Assembly: GCF_022701255.1 (NCBI RefSeq)
Contig: NZ_CP031705.1
Coordinates: 1,439,501 to 1,503,500, forward strand
Length of the DNA: 64,000 nt
Reading direction: 5' to 3'
Source: Microcoleus vaginatus HSN003
GTDB lineage: Bacteria > Cyanobacteriota > Cyanobacteriia > Cyanobacteriales > Microcoleaceae
Shown here: positions 35,347 through 43,846 of the stretch, piece after piece
Layout: each line of letters opens with the position of its first letter
Position numbering within the stretch: position 1 is the first letter of the stretch
Made by a program: the position numbers and the translations under genes
Notes under the pieces: generated by a model
Seen by the model: the letters and a program-made list of their open reading frames with translations, nothing else
The model's database searches: none
What the model was told of the DNA's origin: nothing

Positions 35347-35355
35347 CTAAAATCG
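35325..35355. repeat. TCCAAAA/TCTAAAA heptamer tract
   Basis: Three TCCAAAA units and one TCTAAAA unit are closed by TCG. The last unit supplies the stop codon of the adjacent minus-strand glycosyltransferase-like gene (CGATTTTAG). Confidence 0.9.
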
Positions 35356-36459
35356 GCTGACCATTTTTTCATGAATCATCTTCATCTGTGACAGTTCTTC
35401 CAGCAGTCCCTGCGGTAGAGGAATTTTCACAGCTTCCAGCATACTTTGAATCCGATGTCTCCAATCGTGACGGGCTAAACTCTCAACATAGTTGCGTTTG
35501 TATATAGAATTAAGCCTCACCTCGTCCTGTAAAAGTTCATTAATGAATTCAACACTTTTTTGCGGGTCATCGGGCAACTCAATAGTAGCATCTTCCCAAT
35601 TCATCAACTCATCCATTAGATGTGTAGTTGGACGCTTCCCAACTACCGCACCGCCAGTCGCAGTACCATAAAACCAACGCAGTGTAATAAACGAGTAAGG
35701 AAACCGACGCATACCAGGATAGAGCGTGTCAAATGCCAAGGTGAGTTTGCTATGTCTGAGAATGTGGAATAGCAGCAGAGTATCTGGCTCGTCTCTACGC
35801 ATTTCGTAAGGCAATTTCGGAAATTCCTCTGCTTTTCTGGGCGTAGATTTATAGTAAATTTGTTCGGAACCAGGTTGATTGAATTTATTGCAAAACACAG
35901 TGTCATAGTGTGAGGGTATCCGCCCGAAGCTTGTTAAATCTATTGAACGCTTGAGTTGACACGAACCCTGAGCGAGAACATCAGCAGCAAAAGGGATCAG
36001 CGATACTGGTATACCAAAACGTTGTTTCAGTTCATCTATAATTTCTGGAAGTGCAACGAATAAATGATCTAAATGATAGACATTTTTTGAATAAATTTCC
36101 GGTGCCCAAGAATCGAAAATATAAGCGATGACAACATCAAAACGCTCCCTCCACTTAGGTATACTTGAGAGTAGTTCCAGATCGCCTCCTGATAAACCAA
36201 TAATCAGTAAAACATTGGGTTTGTCCGACAATTGAGATAAAAGTGGTAACTTATATAAACCTGTAGTAGACTTAACAGCTTTACGGACTATTCGATTGGC
36301 TAGGGGATAAAGTGTGGATGACCACTGGATTACATCGCGGGCCGATGGTACCAAAAGTTGTGCGTTGCAGGTTCGTACAACAATATTTTCTAATTCAAAA
36401 AGAGGGTCCCAGGATACAGTTGAGGATAAAGCCCGTGAAGAAAGTACAAAAATATTCAT
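35347..36459 (-). CDS. Glycosyltransferase-like protein (CgeB-like)
   Basis: This 370-residue protein has two Rossmann-like halves, consistent with a GT-B glycosyltransferase. The N-terminus MNIFVLSSRALSST and VLLIIGLSGGDLELLSSI fit the first domain. The C-terminal domain has LTLAFDTLYPGMRRFPYSFI, GGAVVGKRP, and ends with NYVESLARHDWRHRIQSMLE, a phrase typical of the CgeB/YkvP-like group. The donor and acceptor are unknown. Next to an FkbM pseudogene it likely acted in surface-glycan synthesis. Its stop codon comes from a heptamer repeat, so a few C-terminal residues may have changed. It may also be losing its context, since its partner is broken. Confidence 0.65.
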   Translation of the reverse strand: MNIFVLSSRALSSTVSWDPLFELENIVVRTCNAQLLVPSARDVIQWSSTLYPLANRIVRKAVKSTTGLYKLPLLSQLSDKPNVLLIIGLSGGDLELLSSIPKWRERFDVVIAYIFDSWAPEIYSKNVYHLDHLFVALPEIIDELKQRFGIPVSLIPFAADVLAQGSCQLKRSIDLTSFGRIPSHYDTVFCNKFNQPGSEQIYYKSTPRKAEEFPKLPYEMRRDEPDTLLLFHILRHSKLTLAFDTLYPGMRRFPYSFITLRWFYGTATGGAVVGKRPTTHLMDELMNWEDATIELPDDPQKSVEFINELLQDEVRLNSIYKRNYVESLARHDWRHRIQSMLEAVKIPLPQGLLEELSQMKMIHEKMVSRF

Positions 36460-36914
36460 AACTGGATTTTAATTTTATTAAATTATCCCGCACATTATAC
36501 CAAAGACGAGGGGATTAGGGTAAATTCAATCGTGCTGGACGCAACAATCCTATGGATAGGGGCAACCATGGGGGGATTGTCGCTACAAAACGCTATATGT
36601 AAAGGCTTTGCGTCCAGGACTGTTTAATTAAATTTGAAATGTCAATTCCCTTGAATCAACTTCCCAATTTACTTAGCTACTAGCTAGCAAATCTAGCCGA
36701 TCGCACTTATGGCAGCACTTGCAGTGGGTGAATCTATCCCGTAATCAGGAAAAACAATAACACATCTATGGTCTCAATGTCAATATTGATGATTTTTTAA
36801 CAATATGTATTTTGCCGCTGAGTCGCGATCGCGTGTAGAAAGAGCGGGTTGATAAATGCTAAAGTCCCTAGGATTTATGAACCTTTTCCTTCTTCGTCTT
36901 TCCCCTTCTTGAGA
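36460..36914. other. Intergenic region, 455 bases
   Basis: No gene is visible. A 10-base inverted repeat CTGGACGCAA / TTGCGTCCAG (36535-36544 and 36608-36617) encloses a GGGGCAACCATGGGGGGATT phrase, a common dispersed cyanobacterial repeat. The rest is AT-rich. Confidence 0.45.
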
Positions 36915-38387
36915 CTAAACATTTAACCACTCAAGGAGTACCCTGGGCGCCGGCAACAAAATCATTAACAAAAGCCCGATCGCCATTAGCCCCAAAAAAT
37001 CCCGCCGATCGTCCAATTCACTAACATCATTCAGCGCAGGTTCGTCGTTTAGTGGCGTGAAAAACAAAATAATTGCCCACAGCAGCAAACCCTGTTCCAA
37101 AAAAGAAAGCAGCAGCATACAAAGTCTAGCAACTTGCCCGATCGCCATACTCGCTCGCTGGCCGAACATCGCGTGTACGATGTGCCCGCCGTCGAGTTGT
37201 CCCACCGGCATCAAATTAAACGCCGTCACGATCAAACCCAAATAACCCGCCACCGCTACCGGATGCAAATTGATCGCAGTTTCCGCATTAAAAGCGCCGC
37301 CCAAGGTTAACTTGCTCAACAAAGTCATCAGCAGTGAAAAACTGGGTTTGAAAGAGTCAAAATTTAACATTCCCGACTTCTCAGACAGCGGTACAATAGT
37401 CGAATGATTCAAACCCCAAATTAATAATGGCACTGTCGCCACTAAACCCGCAAGGGGGCCGGCAATGCTAACATCAAATAAAGCTCGGCGGTGGGGAATA
37501 GGCCCCCGTATTTGAATGAAGGCGCCAAAAGTTCCCAAGAAAAAAGGAATGGGGATAAAATAAGGCAAAGTCGTGCGAATTTTGTAGAATCTGGCAGCTA
37601 AATAGTGGCCGGATTCGTGAATTGCTAAAATTGTAATTAGAGAAAGCGAGTAAGCCAAACCCTGGAGCAATATTGATGGGTTGGACTGCAAAGCTTGTTC
37701 AGTAACTCCAGCAAGTCGCGCCCCGACAAGCGTAGTCGTAAACACCGTGATCAGCAGCAAAGCTAATGCGAAAAAGGGCCGGGTTACAGGTTCGGTTTTG
37801 ACAGGAGTTTCCCCTGGTTGGTGGCTGGGATTGGGAACTATAGCAAAAAAAGGTTGACCGCTCAAGCTGTTTTGAAATACTACTAAAAAGCGATCGCCAA
37901 AAAGCCTCTCCACATTCTCCCGAATTGTCTGATAAGCAGCCTCCGGGTTCGTCCGCAACTGTCCGCGACAAATTACAGCCTGCGGCCGAAATTCCAAATC
38001 TCGCAAAAAGTAAATTGACCAAGGAAAACAATCGCGCAAACTCGCTTCTTCTGCTGCATCGATCGGCCGCACGGGCGGTTTTGGCTTGGCAGGTTCAGTC
38101 GCTTCTTCTGCTAGCTGCTCAGCAGTTTCGGCGGTAATTTTCTTGCGCCCCAACTGTACCAAAAACCAATACAAAAAAGGGCAAACCAGAAAAGGTATAA
38201 TTACCAACTCCGGCGGTACAGTTTTGCTGGTACCGTAAACTAACATCCAACCACTCCAAATCAGCGCCGGCGCCATCATTACCAGCCACAGCAGCCATAT
38301 CGGAGTCCTGGTGATGCGGCTGGTGCCGTTCTGCAACAAGTAGTACGATATCAGCCCCAATACGAACAACCATAGTAAAAAGAACAT
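36915..38387 (-). CDS. EGY-like site-2 protease (M50 metallopeptidase)
   Basis: This intramembrane zinc protease of the EGY type is found in cyanobacteria and plastids. I set the start at ATG 38387 (490 residues); a TTG 42 bases upstream is possible. Two N-terminal membrane helices precede a soluble region rich in Pro/Lys. The catalytic motif is HESGH in ILAIHESGHYLAARF, with the second metal ligand in NLMPVGQLDGGH. Several hydrophobic helices surround them. A beta-rich insertion between residues 130 and 210 is usual for EGY. Plant EGY1 is needed for chloroplast development; the cyanobacterial substrate is unknown. The gene is divergent from the MBL-fold gene, with only about 33 bases between starts. 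Confidence 0.9.
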   Translation of the reverse strand: MFFLLWLFVLGLISYYLLQNGTSRITRTPIWLLWLVMMAPALIWSGWMLVYGTSKTVPPELVIIPFLVCPFLYWFLVQLGRKKITAETAEQLAEEATEPAKPKPPVRPIDAAEEASLRDCFPWSIYFLRDLEFRPQAVICRGQLRTNPEAAYQTIRENVERLFGDRFLVVFQNSLSGQPFFAIVPNPSHQPGETPVKTEPVTRPFFALALLLITVFTTTLVGARLAGVTEQALQSNPSILLQGLAYSLSLITILAIHESGHYLAARFYKIRTTLPYFIPIPFFLGTFGAFIQIRGPIPHRRALFDVSIAGPLAGLVATVPLLIWGLNHSTIVPLSEKSGMLNFDSFKPSFSLLMTLLSKLTLGGAFNAETAINLHPVAVAGYLGLIVTAFNLMPVGQLDGGHIVHAMFGQRASMAIGQVARLCMLLLSFLEQGLLLWAIILFFTPLNDEPALNDVSELDDRRDFLGLMAIGLLLMILLPAPRVLLEWLNV

Positions 38388-38420
38388 AATATTTATCCCA
38401 TTCCCTTCTGAAATACTTCC

Positions 38421-39095
38421 TTGAAACAACAGAGTTTAGTCTCCAAACAACCCAGGCCCGTGCTCGACAATATCCTTGCTTTCCCGCCTAACCGGGAAAC
38501 TCTGGGTGCAACAGCCTATTTCATTGTAGAAAACCAAACTAACATCCTGGTGGATTGTCCCGCTTGGGATGAGATTAACCAAACATTTTTGCGGGAACAC
38601 GGCGGCGTGCGACTGCTGTTTCTCACCCACCGTGGCGCTATCGCCAAGGCGCGGGAGATTCAGGAAGCCACGGGGTGCGAGATCCTGATTCAAGAGCAGG
38701 AAGCTTATTTACTGCCGGGTTTGAAGGTGACGGTTTTTGAGCGAGAATTTGTTGTGAGCGATCGAATGAAAGCATTTTGGACTCCTGGCCATTCTCCTGG
38801 TTCCTCTTGCCTTTATCATAGTGGCAGCGGTGGAGTGCTGTTTTCGGGTAGGCACTTGCTCCCCAACCGAGAAGCCGCCCCAGTACCGCTGTTGACGGCA
38901 AAAACTTTTCACTGGCCCCGGCAAATTAACAGCGTGAAATCAATTATCGATCGATTTTCGCCAGAAACTTTACAGTATATTTGTCCCGGTGCAAATACTG
39001 GTTTTTTGCGGGGAAAAGGATCGATGGATCGAGCTTTTGAGAAATTAGCCAATCTGGATTTAGCTGTTTGTTTGCAGTCAAAACCTGAACCCTAA
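38421..39095 (+). CDS. MBL-fold protein with degenerate metal site
   Basis: This 224-residue protein has the metallo-beta-lactamase fold, with NILVDCPAWDEINQTFLREH, LLFLTHRGAIAKAREIQE, AFWTPGHSPGSSCLYH and LFSGRHLLP. The HxHxDH motif reads THRGAIAK, so most metal ligands are absent, and the usual Gly-Asp reads GRH; the PGHSPGS His remains. It is therefore probably not a normal metallo-hydrolase. Similar proteins are conserved in cyanobacteria. The start is uncertain: TTG 38421 matches the usual N-terminus, and GTG 38460 is an alternative. The function is unknown. Confidence 0.8.
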   Translation: MKQQSLVSKQPRPVLDNILAFPPNRETLGATAYFIVENQTNILVDCPAWDEINQTFLREHGGVRLLFLTHRGAIAKAREIQEATGCEILIQEQEAYLLPGLKVTVFEREFVVSDRMKAFWTPGHSPGSSCLYHSGSGGVLFSGRHLLPNREAAPVPLLTAKTFHWPRQINSVKSIIDRFSPETLQYICPGANTGFLRGKGSMDRAFEKLANLDLAVCLQSKPEP

Positions 39096-39143
39096 ATGTA
39101 TTCTGCAACATCAAAAAATGATCTGACGCGCTAATTATAGCGG

Positions 39144-39162
39144 TAAGGTGCGCCTAGCGCAC
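39144..39162. terminator. Hairpin after MBL-fold gene
   Basis: A GGTGCG-CCTAG-CGCACC stem lies about 60 bases after the stop codon, without a strong T-run. It is a possible transcription end or a repeat. Confidence 0.4.
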
Positions 39163-39246
39163 CCTACATTATTCTTCAGTCTCTCAGAGAGGAAGTTCGT
39201 TGGTGAAGTAGCGGTTTAACCGCCGATTCTTACATGGGAAAAAACT

Positions 39247-39807
39247 GTGGAAAAAACCGAAACCCAAAAAATGCTCGCCGGCGAATTGTATTTAGCTGCT
39301 GATGAGCAATTAATTTTAGATCGCCAGCGAGCCCGCCGCCTCGCCCGAATCTACAATTCTACCCGCGAAGACGAACCAGACAAACGGTTAGAAATTCTCG
39401 CAGAATTGTTCGGTGCAGTTGGCCCACAAGTTGAAATCGAGCCACCTTTCTACTGCGACTACGGCAGCAATATTTATGCTGGAAACGGATTGTACATGAA
39501 TTTTGGTTGCGTGATTCTCGACTGCAATCGAGTTAATATTGGCGAAAATTTATTGTGCGGGCCCAACGTGCAAATTTACACCGCTTTTCACCCCACAGAC
39601 CCGGAAATTAGACTTTCTGGCCGAGAACTCGCCGCTGAAATTAATATTGGCAATAATGTTTGGATGGGTGGCGGCAGTATTATTTGTCCAGGAGTGACTA
39701 TTGGCGACAATAGCACGATCGGCGCGGGCAGTGTTGTTGTCAAAGATATTCCCGCAAACGTCGTGGCGGCAGGGAATCCTTGCCGCATCATCCGGCATCT
39801 ACCTTGA
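39247..39807 (+). CDS. Sugar O-acetyltransferase (Maa/NodL/LacA type)
   Basis: This 186-residue protein has a left-handed beta-helix acetyltransferase fold, transferring acetyl from acetyl-CoA to a sugar hydroxyl. The N-terminal helix carries KMLAGELYLAADEQLILDR, typical of maltose acetyltransferases. Hexapeptide repeats follow, with YCDYGSNIYAGNGLYMNFGC and a catalytic His in YTAFHPTDPE. The tail INIGNNVWMGGGSIICPGV and VVAAGNPCRIIR closes the helix. The start is GTG 39247, giving the standard N-terminus. The true sugar substrate cannot be told from sequence. Monocistronic. Confidence 0.92.
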   Translation: MEKTETQKMLAGELYLAADEQLILDRQRARRLARIYNSTREDEPDKRLEILAELFGAVGPQVEIEPPFYCDYGSNIYAGNGLYMNFGCVILDCNRVNIGENLLCGPNVQIYTAFHPTDPEIRLSGRELAAEINIGNNVWMGGGSIICPGVTIGDNSTIGAGSVVVKDIPANVVAAGNPCRIIRHLP

Positions 39808-39996
39808 TGTGGTACGATCGACACAATCGTGCGATCGGCTCTTTGGAGCTTAAGCCAAAAATTTTAGGTATTAGAACAGCCGGTTTGAGATTTTTTAGGT
39901 AAAATCCCCGAAAAAAACGCTGGAAAAAATCTAAAATCTCAAATCTAAAATCGCTTAATTTCTCGTTCCCGGTTTCCACACTACCAAGCTTTTCTT

Positions 39997-40461
39997 ATGA
40001 CGACTGCAACAGTTTATCCCAACGCTCCTGATCTCTGCACCGACGACTACATAGCAGTCGGTGTAGCTACCTGCTTCATCAAAGAAGAAGGCGAAGTTTT
40101 TGAAGTGCAAGTAATCGAAGCTATTCCCTCAGCAGCTTTGGAAGCAATTTTGAAGGGAATTCCCACATCTTATTTAATGATTTGCGGGACGACTTTGGGA
40201 GCAGTGCTCGACGGCGAAACACCCAAAATGTTGCCAGAATTCCCTACCTCAGCTCAGTTTAGCGAAGAATTTGGCTTTCGGGCGATCGCCGCTGCACGCA
40301 CTTACAAAATCCGCCCCCAAGCTCAACTTCACATTCCCTTGGGAACAGTTCGCAACGACTTTACTTATTCCTTAGAACGCAAAAGAGTGCTCAACTCCGA
40401 GCGCATCATTCGCACTGAAGACAATGTGAAACAGCACGAACACACTCACAAGGTTCTTTAA
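39997..40461 (+). CDS. Conserved cyanobacterial hypothetical protein
   Basis: This 154-residue soluble protein has no signal peptide or membrane helix. It begins MTTATVYPNAPDLCTDDYIA, contains VFEVQVIEAIPSAALEAILK and GIPTSYLMICGTTLGAVL, and ends with a charged tail holding His residues (QHEHTHKVL). The good codon pattern and clear ATG support a real gene. I do not recognise a characterised family; the pattern is that of a protein conserved among cyanobacteria. No catalytic residues can be pointed out. It is alone on its strand, with repeat DNA on both sides. Confidence 0.75.
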   Translation: MTTATVYPNAPDLCTDDYIAVGVATCFIKEEGEVFEVQVIEAIPSAALEAILKGIPTSYLMICGTTLGAVLDGETPKMLPEFPTSAQFSEEFGFRAIAAARTYKIRPQAQLHIPLGTVRNDFTYSLERKRVLNSERIIRTEDNVKQHEHTHKVL

Positions 40462-41011
40462 ACAAATCGCGCAACTGGGGCAATTTAACAGTGCCTCAGC
40501 CAGCGGATGCACCGAAAATAGTTTCGAGTTTTGAGATGTAATATGAATTCCGGTTGCACTCCTCGATATGATTGTTGACTGTTGACTGTTGACTAAAATT
40601 ATGCTGTCCGGCTAACTGACTGTTTGGATTTTTGAAAAATACCCATGCAACCGGAAACGATGTAAATTAAAGATTTAACAAGTTTTTAGTTCATTAATGA
40701 AGGAAAAACTTTTAATATTTCGTTATTAAGACAAACACCAAACATCTCAATGTAGGGTTCGCAGTGTTCACATCACCTAATTAACATAAATTATTAACGA
40801 CTGTTAAGAAAAATCTTAAGTTGTTAATGAAAAGTTTTAATTCATCAAAAAAATGGTAGAATATTATTCCAGTTTAACAAGGTGAGCCGGCCGGCGGGAA
40901 AAAATTAAAAAATCCCACACTTATTGAAGGCTAGTAGTTTCAGACTACTGGCAGGCGGGCTAGTACATCGCAGGTGAGCTAAGGATTTCAATCTCACAAA
41001 TTGGTCAAACC
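40462..41011. other. Intergenic region, 550 bases, with MITE copy and structured leader
   Basis: It contains one copy of the GGTTGCA-type MITE (40546-40661). Before the kinase gene lie a GCCGGCCGGC palindrome (40887) and an AGTAGT-ttcag-ACTACT hairpin (40933-40949) that could belong to the 5' leader. No gene and no recognised riboswitch were found. Confidence 0.5.
40546..40661. repeat. MITE-like element, copy 1 (TTCCGGTTGCA ends)
   Basis: The perfect 11-base terminal repeats TTCCGGTTGCA (40548-40558) and TGCAACCGGAA (40646-40656) enclose a short TGTTGAC heptamer array. It is shorter than the two other copies and differs in the middle. Confidence 0.85.
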
Positions 41012-43417
41012 ATGCGAAGCTTTGCGAAAGTAAAGTGGTGGAAATTAACTCGACTATTGCCAGCGGGATTAAAGGGCGAATACCATCTTGGGTACCAAAC
41101 TGCGCTCTTAATTTTGGGGGGAACAGTTCTGGCAGCTAGCATCACTGGTTGTATCAGCTATCAAAGCGTTCAGCGCTTGATTATAACCAAAAGCCAGCGA
41201 AATGCTTTGTTAGAAGTTAGGGAGCGGGCCAACAAGATCGATCGCTGGCTCGACACTAGAAAGGCTGAGATCGAAATCCTCGCCAACACTCCTCCCGTTC
41301 GTTCAATGAATTGGTCAGTGGCAGAGCCTTATTTAAAATCGGAAGTAAATCGACTGCAAGAATTCCAGCACTTGGCATTAATTGATCCCGACGGTTCTTA
41401 TTTCACCACAAAAGTGGGCAGAGCCTTGATTAATGTAAGCGATCGCCAACACTTTAAAAAGGCGATGGCTGGGGAAGTCTATGTTTCAGATCCTACCATT
41501 TCTCGCACGCTCAAAGGACAAAGTATTGTTCCCATTTCGGCTCCGGTGTGGTCAAATTCGGCAAATTCTATTGATAAAAAAGCACAAAAGCCGATCGGAG
41601 TAATGAACGGCGTCATTACCATCGACAGAATTGCCGAAGTAGTAGGAAAGCTGGAATATGGGGCAGGAACTTACGCTTTTGTTCTCAATTCTCAAGGAGT
41701 GCCGATTGTGCATCCCGACGCTGGATTAATCGGAAATATAGACAAATCGGCTCCTAGTCTTTTAGAGTCGGCAGATGCTAATTTGGCAAATGTAGCTCGG
41801 GAGATGGTTTATCAAAAAACGGGCATTGTGCTGACTCAAATCAACGGCGCCAGAGTTTATGTTGCCTATCTTCCTTTAGAACAAGCTGAATGGTCGATCG
41901 CCCTCGTAATTCCCCGTGACAATCTCGAACAAGAACTCCTTCCTTTCAAGATACTAGCAGTAGCCGCAGGCGTACTTGCCGCCGCAGCTATTTTCGCAGC
42001 AATTGTGGCGCTCAAGCTGTTTGCCCTAAATTGCATTCGCAGTCGCACAGAAGGCCTTCTCCACCGCTTGACCGGCCGGATTCGCGCTTGCTTGCACCTC
42101 GATCGCATCCTCCAAACTACAGTAGACGAACTCGGTACTTTACTGAAGCTCGATCGAGCAATTTTCGCATGGTACGATCCCCGACGAGATACTTTAGAAT
42201 TTGCCTGGGAATATTGCCGGGAAGGTTTGCCGACGGGCTTGGGAATCTTTGGTGTTGCAGGAGGGCCCTCTGGAGATTTAGCTGCACGGCTTCACCGCTG
42301 CGAAACGATACTGCTACATAAAACAGCCGCCCCTGATGCCACAGCGTCTGAGGAACACGCCCATATCGAACTCACAAATAGTCACTACGCAGCAGTACCC
42401 GTACTGACTCAGACTAATCGGCTCGGATATCTGTTGGCCTGTGCAAATCGGCGGTTTGGGACTCCCGACGAGGTGGAAGTTTTGGAAGCAATTGCCGACT
42501 CGCTGGCGATCGCAATTTCTCAATCCCAACTCCACGGGCAAATTCAAGAAGAACTCAAACTTTTGGAAGAAGTATTAGCCAAACTCAGAAGAACCGAAGA
42601 GCATTTAGTACAAAGCGAAAAAATGACAATTGTCGGTCAACTAGCCGCCGAAGTTGCCCAGGAAATTAATAACCCGATTAACTTTATTTACGGTCGCCTG
42701 ATTCACGTTAACGATTATATCAAAGATTTGCTCAATATAATTCGCCTCTATCGCGAACAATATCCCGAGCCTGTGCCGCGAATTGCCAAAGAAATAGAGG
42801 CCTGCGACCTAGATTTTATCAGCGAAGAGTTGCCGCAAATTCTCAACCTTTTGAAAATAGGAGCCGATGGCATTCGCCAAATAGTCCTGGCTTTGCGAAA
42901 ATTTTCGCTTCCTGACGAACCCAACAAAGAACACGCCAACCTAAATGAAACCATCGACAATATTTTGCTGTTGCTAGCGAGTCGGCTGGAGCAAAAAATA
43001 TTAGTAGTCAAGGAGTACCACAACCTGCCACCCATTTTGTGTTATCCCGGTCAACTGAGCCAGGTATTCGCGAGTCTCCTCACCAATGCTATTGATGCTC
43101 TTAAGAGTATGGAAAACTCCGCTCAAATTATTACAATTAAAACAGATATTGTCGAGGATTCTCCAGGCAGGTTTATTGCAGTATCGATCGCCCACAACGG
43201 CTCCCGAATTCCGCCGGAAATTCAACACAGAATATTTGACCAGTGTGGCCATACTAAATCATTTAAAAATTTTACAGGATGGGAGTTGTCGGTTTGCTAT
43301 AAAATTATTGTAGAATTGCACGGTGGCCGCCTTACAGTTGAATCTCCAGTGCAATCTCAAATTAAATCTCAAACTGGGGGCGGTGCTGAGTTTATGGTAA
43401 AATTGCCGATCGTTTGA
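41012..43417 (+). CDS. dCache-GAF sensor kinase-like protein with degenerate kinase core
   Basis: This 801-residue membrane protein has one N-terminal helix (about 30-55), an extracytoplasmic dCache-like domain (about 60-305, with HLALIDPDGSYFTTKVGRAL), a second helix (about 310-340) and a GAF domain (about 350-510). A histidine-kinase-like core follows. The H-box normally reads AHEINNP; here it is VAQEINNPINF, with CAG (42659-42661) in place of a His codon. The N-box LLTNAIDAL is kept. The G1 box reads AHNGSRIP instead of DNGxGIP, and the G2 box reads FTGWELSVCY instead of GTGLGLS. Neither autophosphorylation nor normal ATP binding is expected. It is best seen as a pseudo-kinase that may signal through partner binding. 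No response regulator is adjacent. Confidence 0.9.
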   Translation: MRSFAKVKWWKLTRLLPAGLKGEYHLGYQTALLILGGTVLAASITGCISYQSVQRLIITKSQRNALLEVRERANKIDRWLDTRKAEIEILANTPPVRSMNWSVAEPYLKSEVNRLQEFQHLALIDPDGSYFTTKVGRALINVSDRQHFKKAMAGEVYVSDPTISRTLKGQSIVPISAPVWSNSANSIDKKAQKPIGVMNGVITIDRIAEVVGKLEYGAGTYAFVLNSQGVPIVHPDAGLIGNIDKSAPSLLESADANLANVAREMVYQKTGIVLTQINGARVYVAYLPLEQAEWSIALVIPRDNLEQELLPFKILAVAAGVLAAAAIFAAIVALKLFALNCIRSRTEGLLHRLTGRIRACLHLDRILQTTVDELGTLLKLDRAIFAWYDPRRDTLEFAWEYCREGLPTGLGIFGVAGGPSGDLAARLHRCETILLHKTAAPDATASEEHAHIELTNSHYAAVPVLTQTNRLGYLLACANRRFGTPDEVEVLEAIADSLAIAISQSQLHGQIQEELKLLEEVLAKLRRTEEHLVQSEKMTIVGQLAAEVAQEINNPINFIYGRLIHVNDYIKDLLNIIRLYREQYPEPVPRIAKEIEACDLDFISEELPQILNLLKIGADGIRQIVLALRKFSLPDEPNKEHANLNETIDNILLLLASRLEQKILVVKEYHNLPPILCYPGQLSQVFASLLTNAIDALKSMENSAQIITIKTDIVEDSPGRFIAVSIAHNGSRIPPEIQHRIFDQCGHTKSFKNFTGWELSVCYKIIVELHGGRLTVESPVQSQIKSQTGGGAEFMVKLPIV

Positions 43418-43734
43418 TATCGCATCTTGCCACCAGGGAAACCCGTCGCAAATCTTGCCAGCAAGCTCTGCTAAAAGCTTAATTTGGCTTCGTACTCAAG
43501 ACTTTAGCCCTCATAAAACAGAGCGCTGAAGTCCTCACTACAAACCTCATGATCATTTGTTAACCCAAATTGCTATGATAGGATTATATCGTTTCCGGTT
43601 GCATCGGAATAATAAAATCGAGTCAACAGTTAACACTCAACCATTCAGTTTTTCGACCCGCCCGTCAACAGTCAACAGTCAACAGTCAACAGTCAACAGT
43701 CAACAATTCCGGAGGAGTGCAACCGGAATTGAGA
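43418..43734. other. Repeat-filled intergenic region, 317 bases
   Basis: Most of the second half is MITE copy 2. No gene is supported; an apparent plus-strand frame through it is translated repeat. Confidence 0.5.
43588..43731. repeat. MITE-like element, copy 2 (TTCCGGTTGCA ends)
   Basis: The ends TTCCGGTTGCA (43593-43603) and TGCAACCGGAA (43718-43728) enclose a CAACAGT array of about six units. About 140 bases are nearly identical, in inverted orientation, to the copy at 54130-54268. Confidence 0.9.
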
Positions 43735-43839
43735 TTAGGGAAATAATAAAGGTGCAACCACCGCAAACAACCAGCCTCCCATTACCAAGACTTCCGCAAC
43801 AATTAATAAAATATTTTTGTTCATTTTCAAATTAAGCAT
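43735..43839 (-). CDS. Possible 34-residue single-helix membrane protein
   Basis: A short frame starts seven bases after the cytochrome b-type gene's stop codon. It encodes one hydrophobic helix (ILLIVAEVLVMGGWLFAVVA) with a Lys-bearing start. An alternative start at 43824 gives 29 residues. Small single-helix proteins accompany several membrane redox complexes, so it might be a subunit of the upstream protein; this is inference only. Confidence 0.4.
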   Translation of the reverse strand: MLNLKMNKNILLIVAEVLVMGGWLFAVVAPLLFP

Positions 43840-43846
43840 TTTTACA

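Noticed and set aside
38388..38429. TTG start extending the site-2 protease by 14 residues
   Set aside because: ATG 38387 leads directly into the first membrane helix, and the extension would overlap the divergent gene's start.
43557..43835. 92-codon plus-strand frame
   Set aside because: It is mainly translated CAACAGT repeat and MITE sequence.
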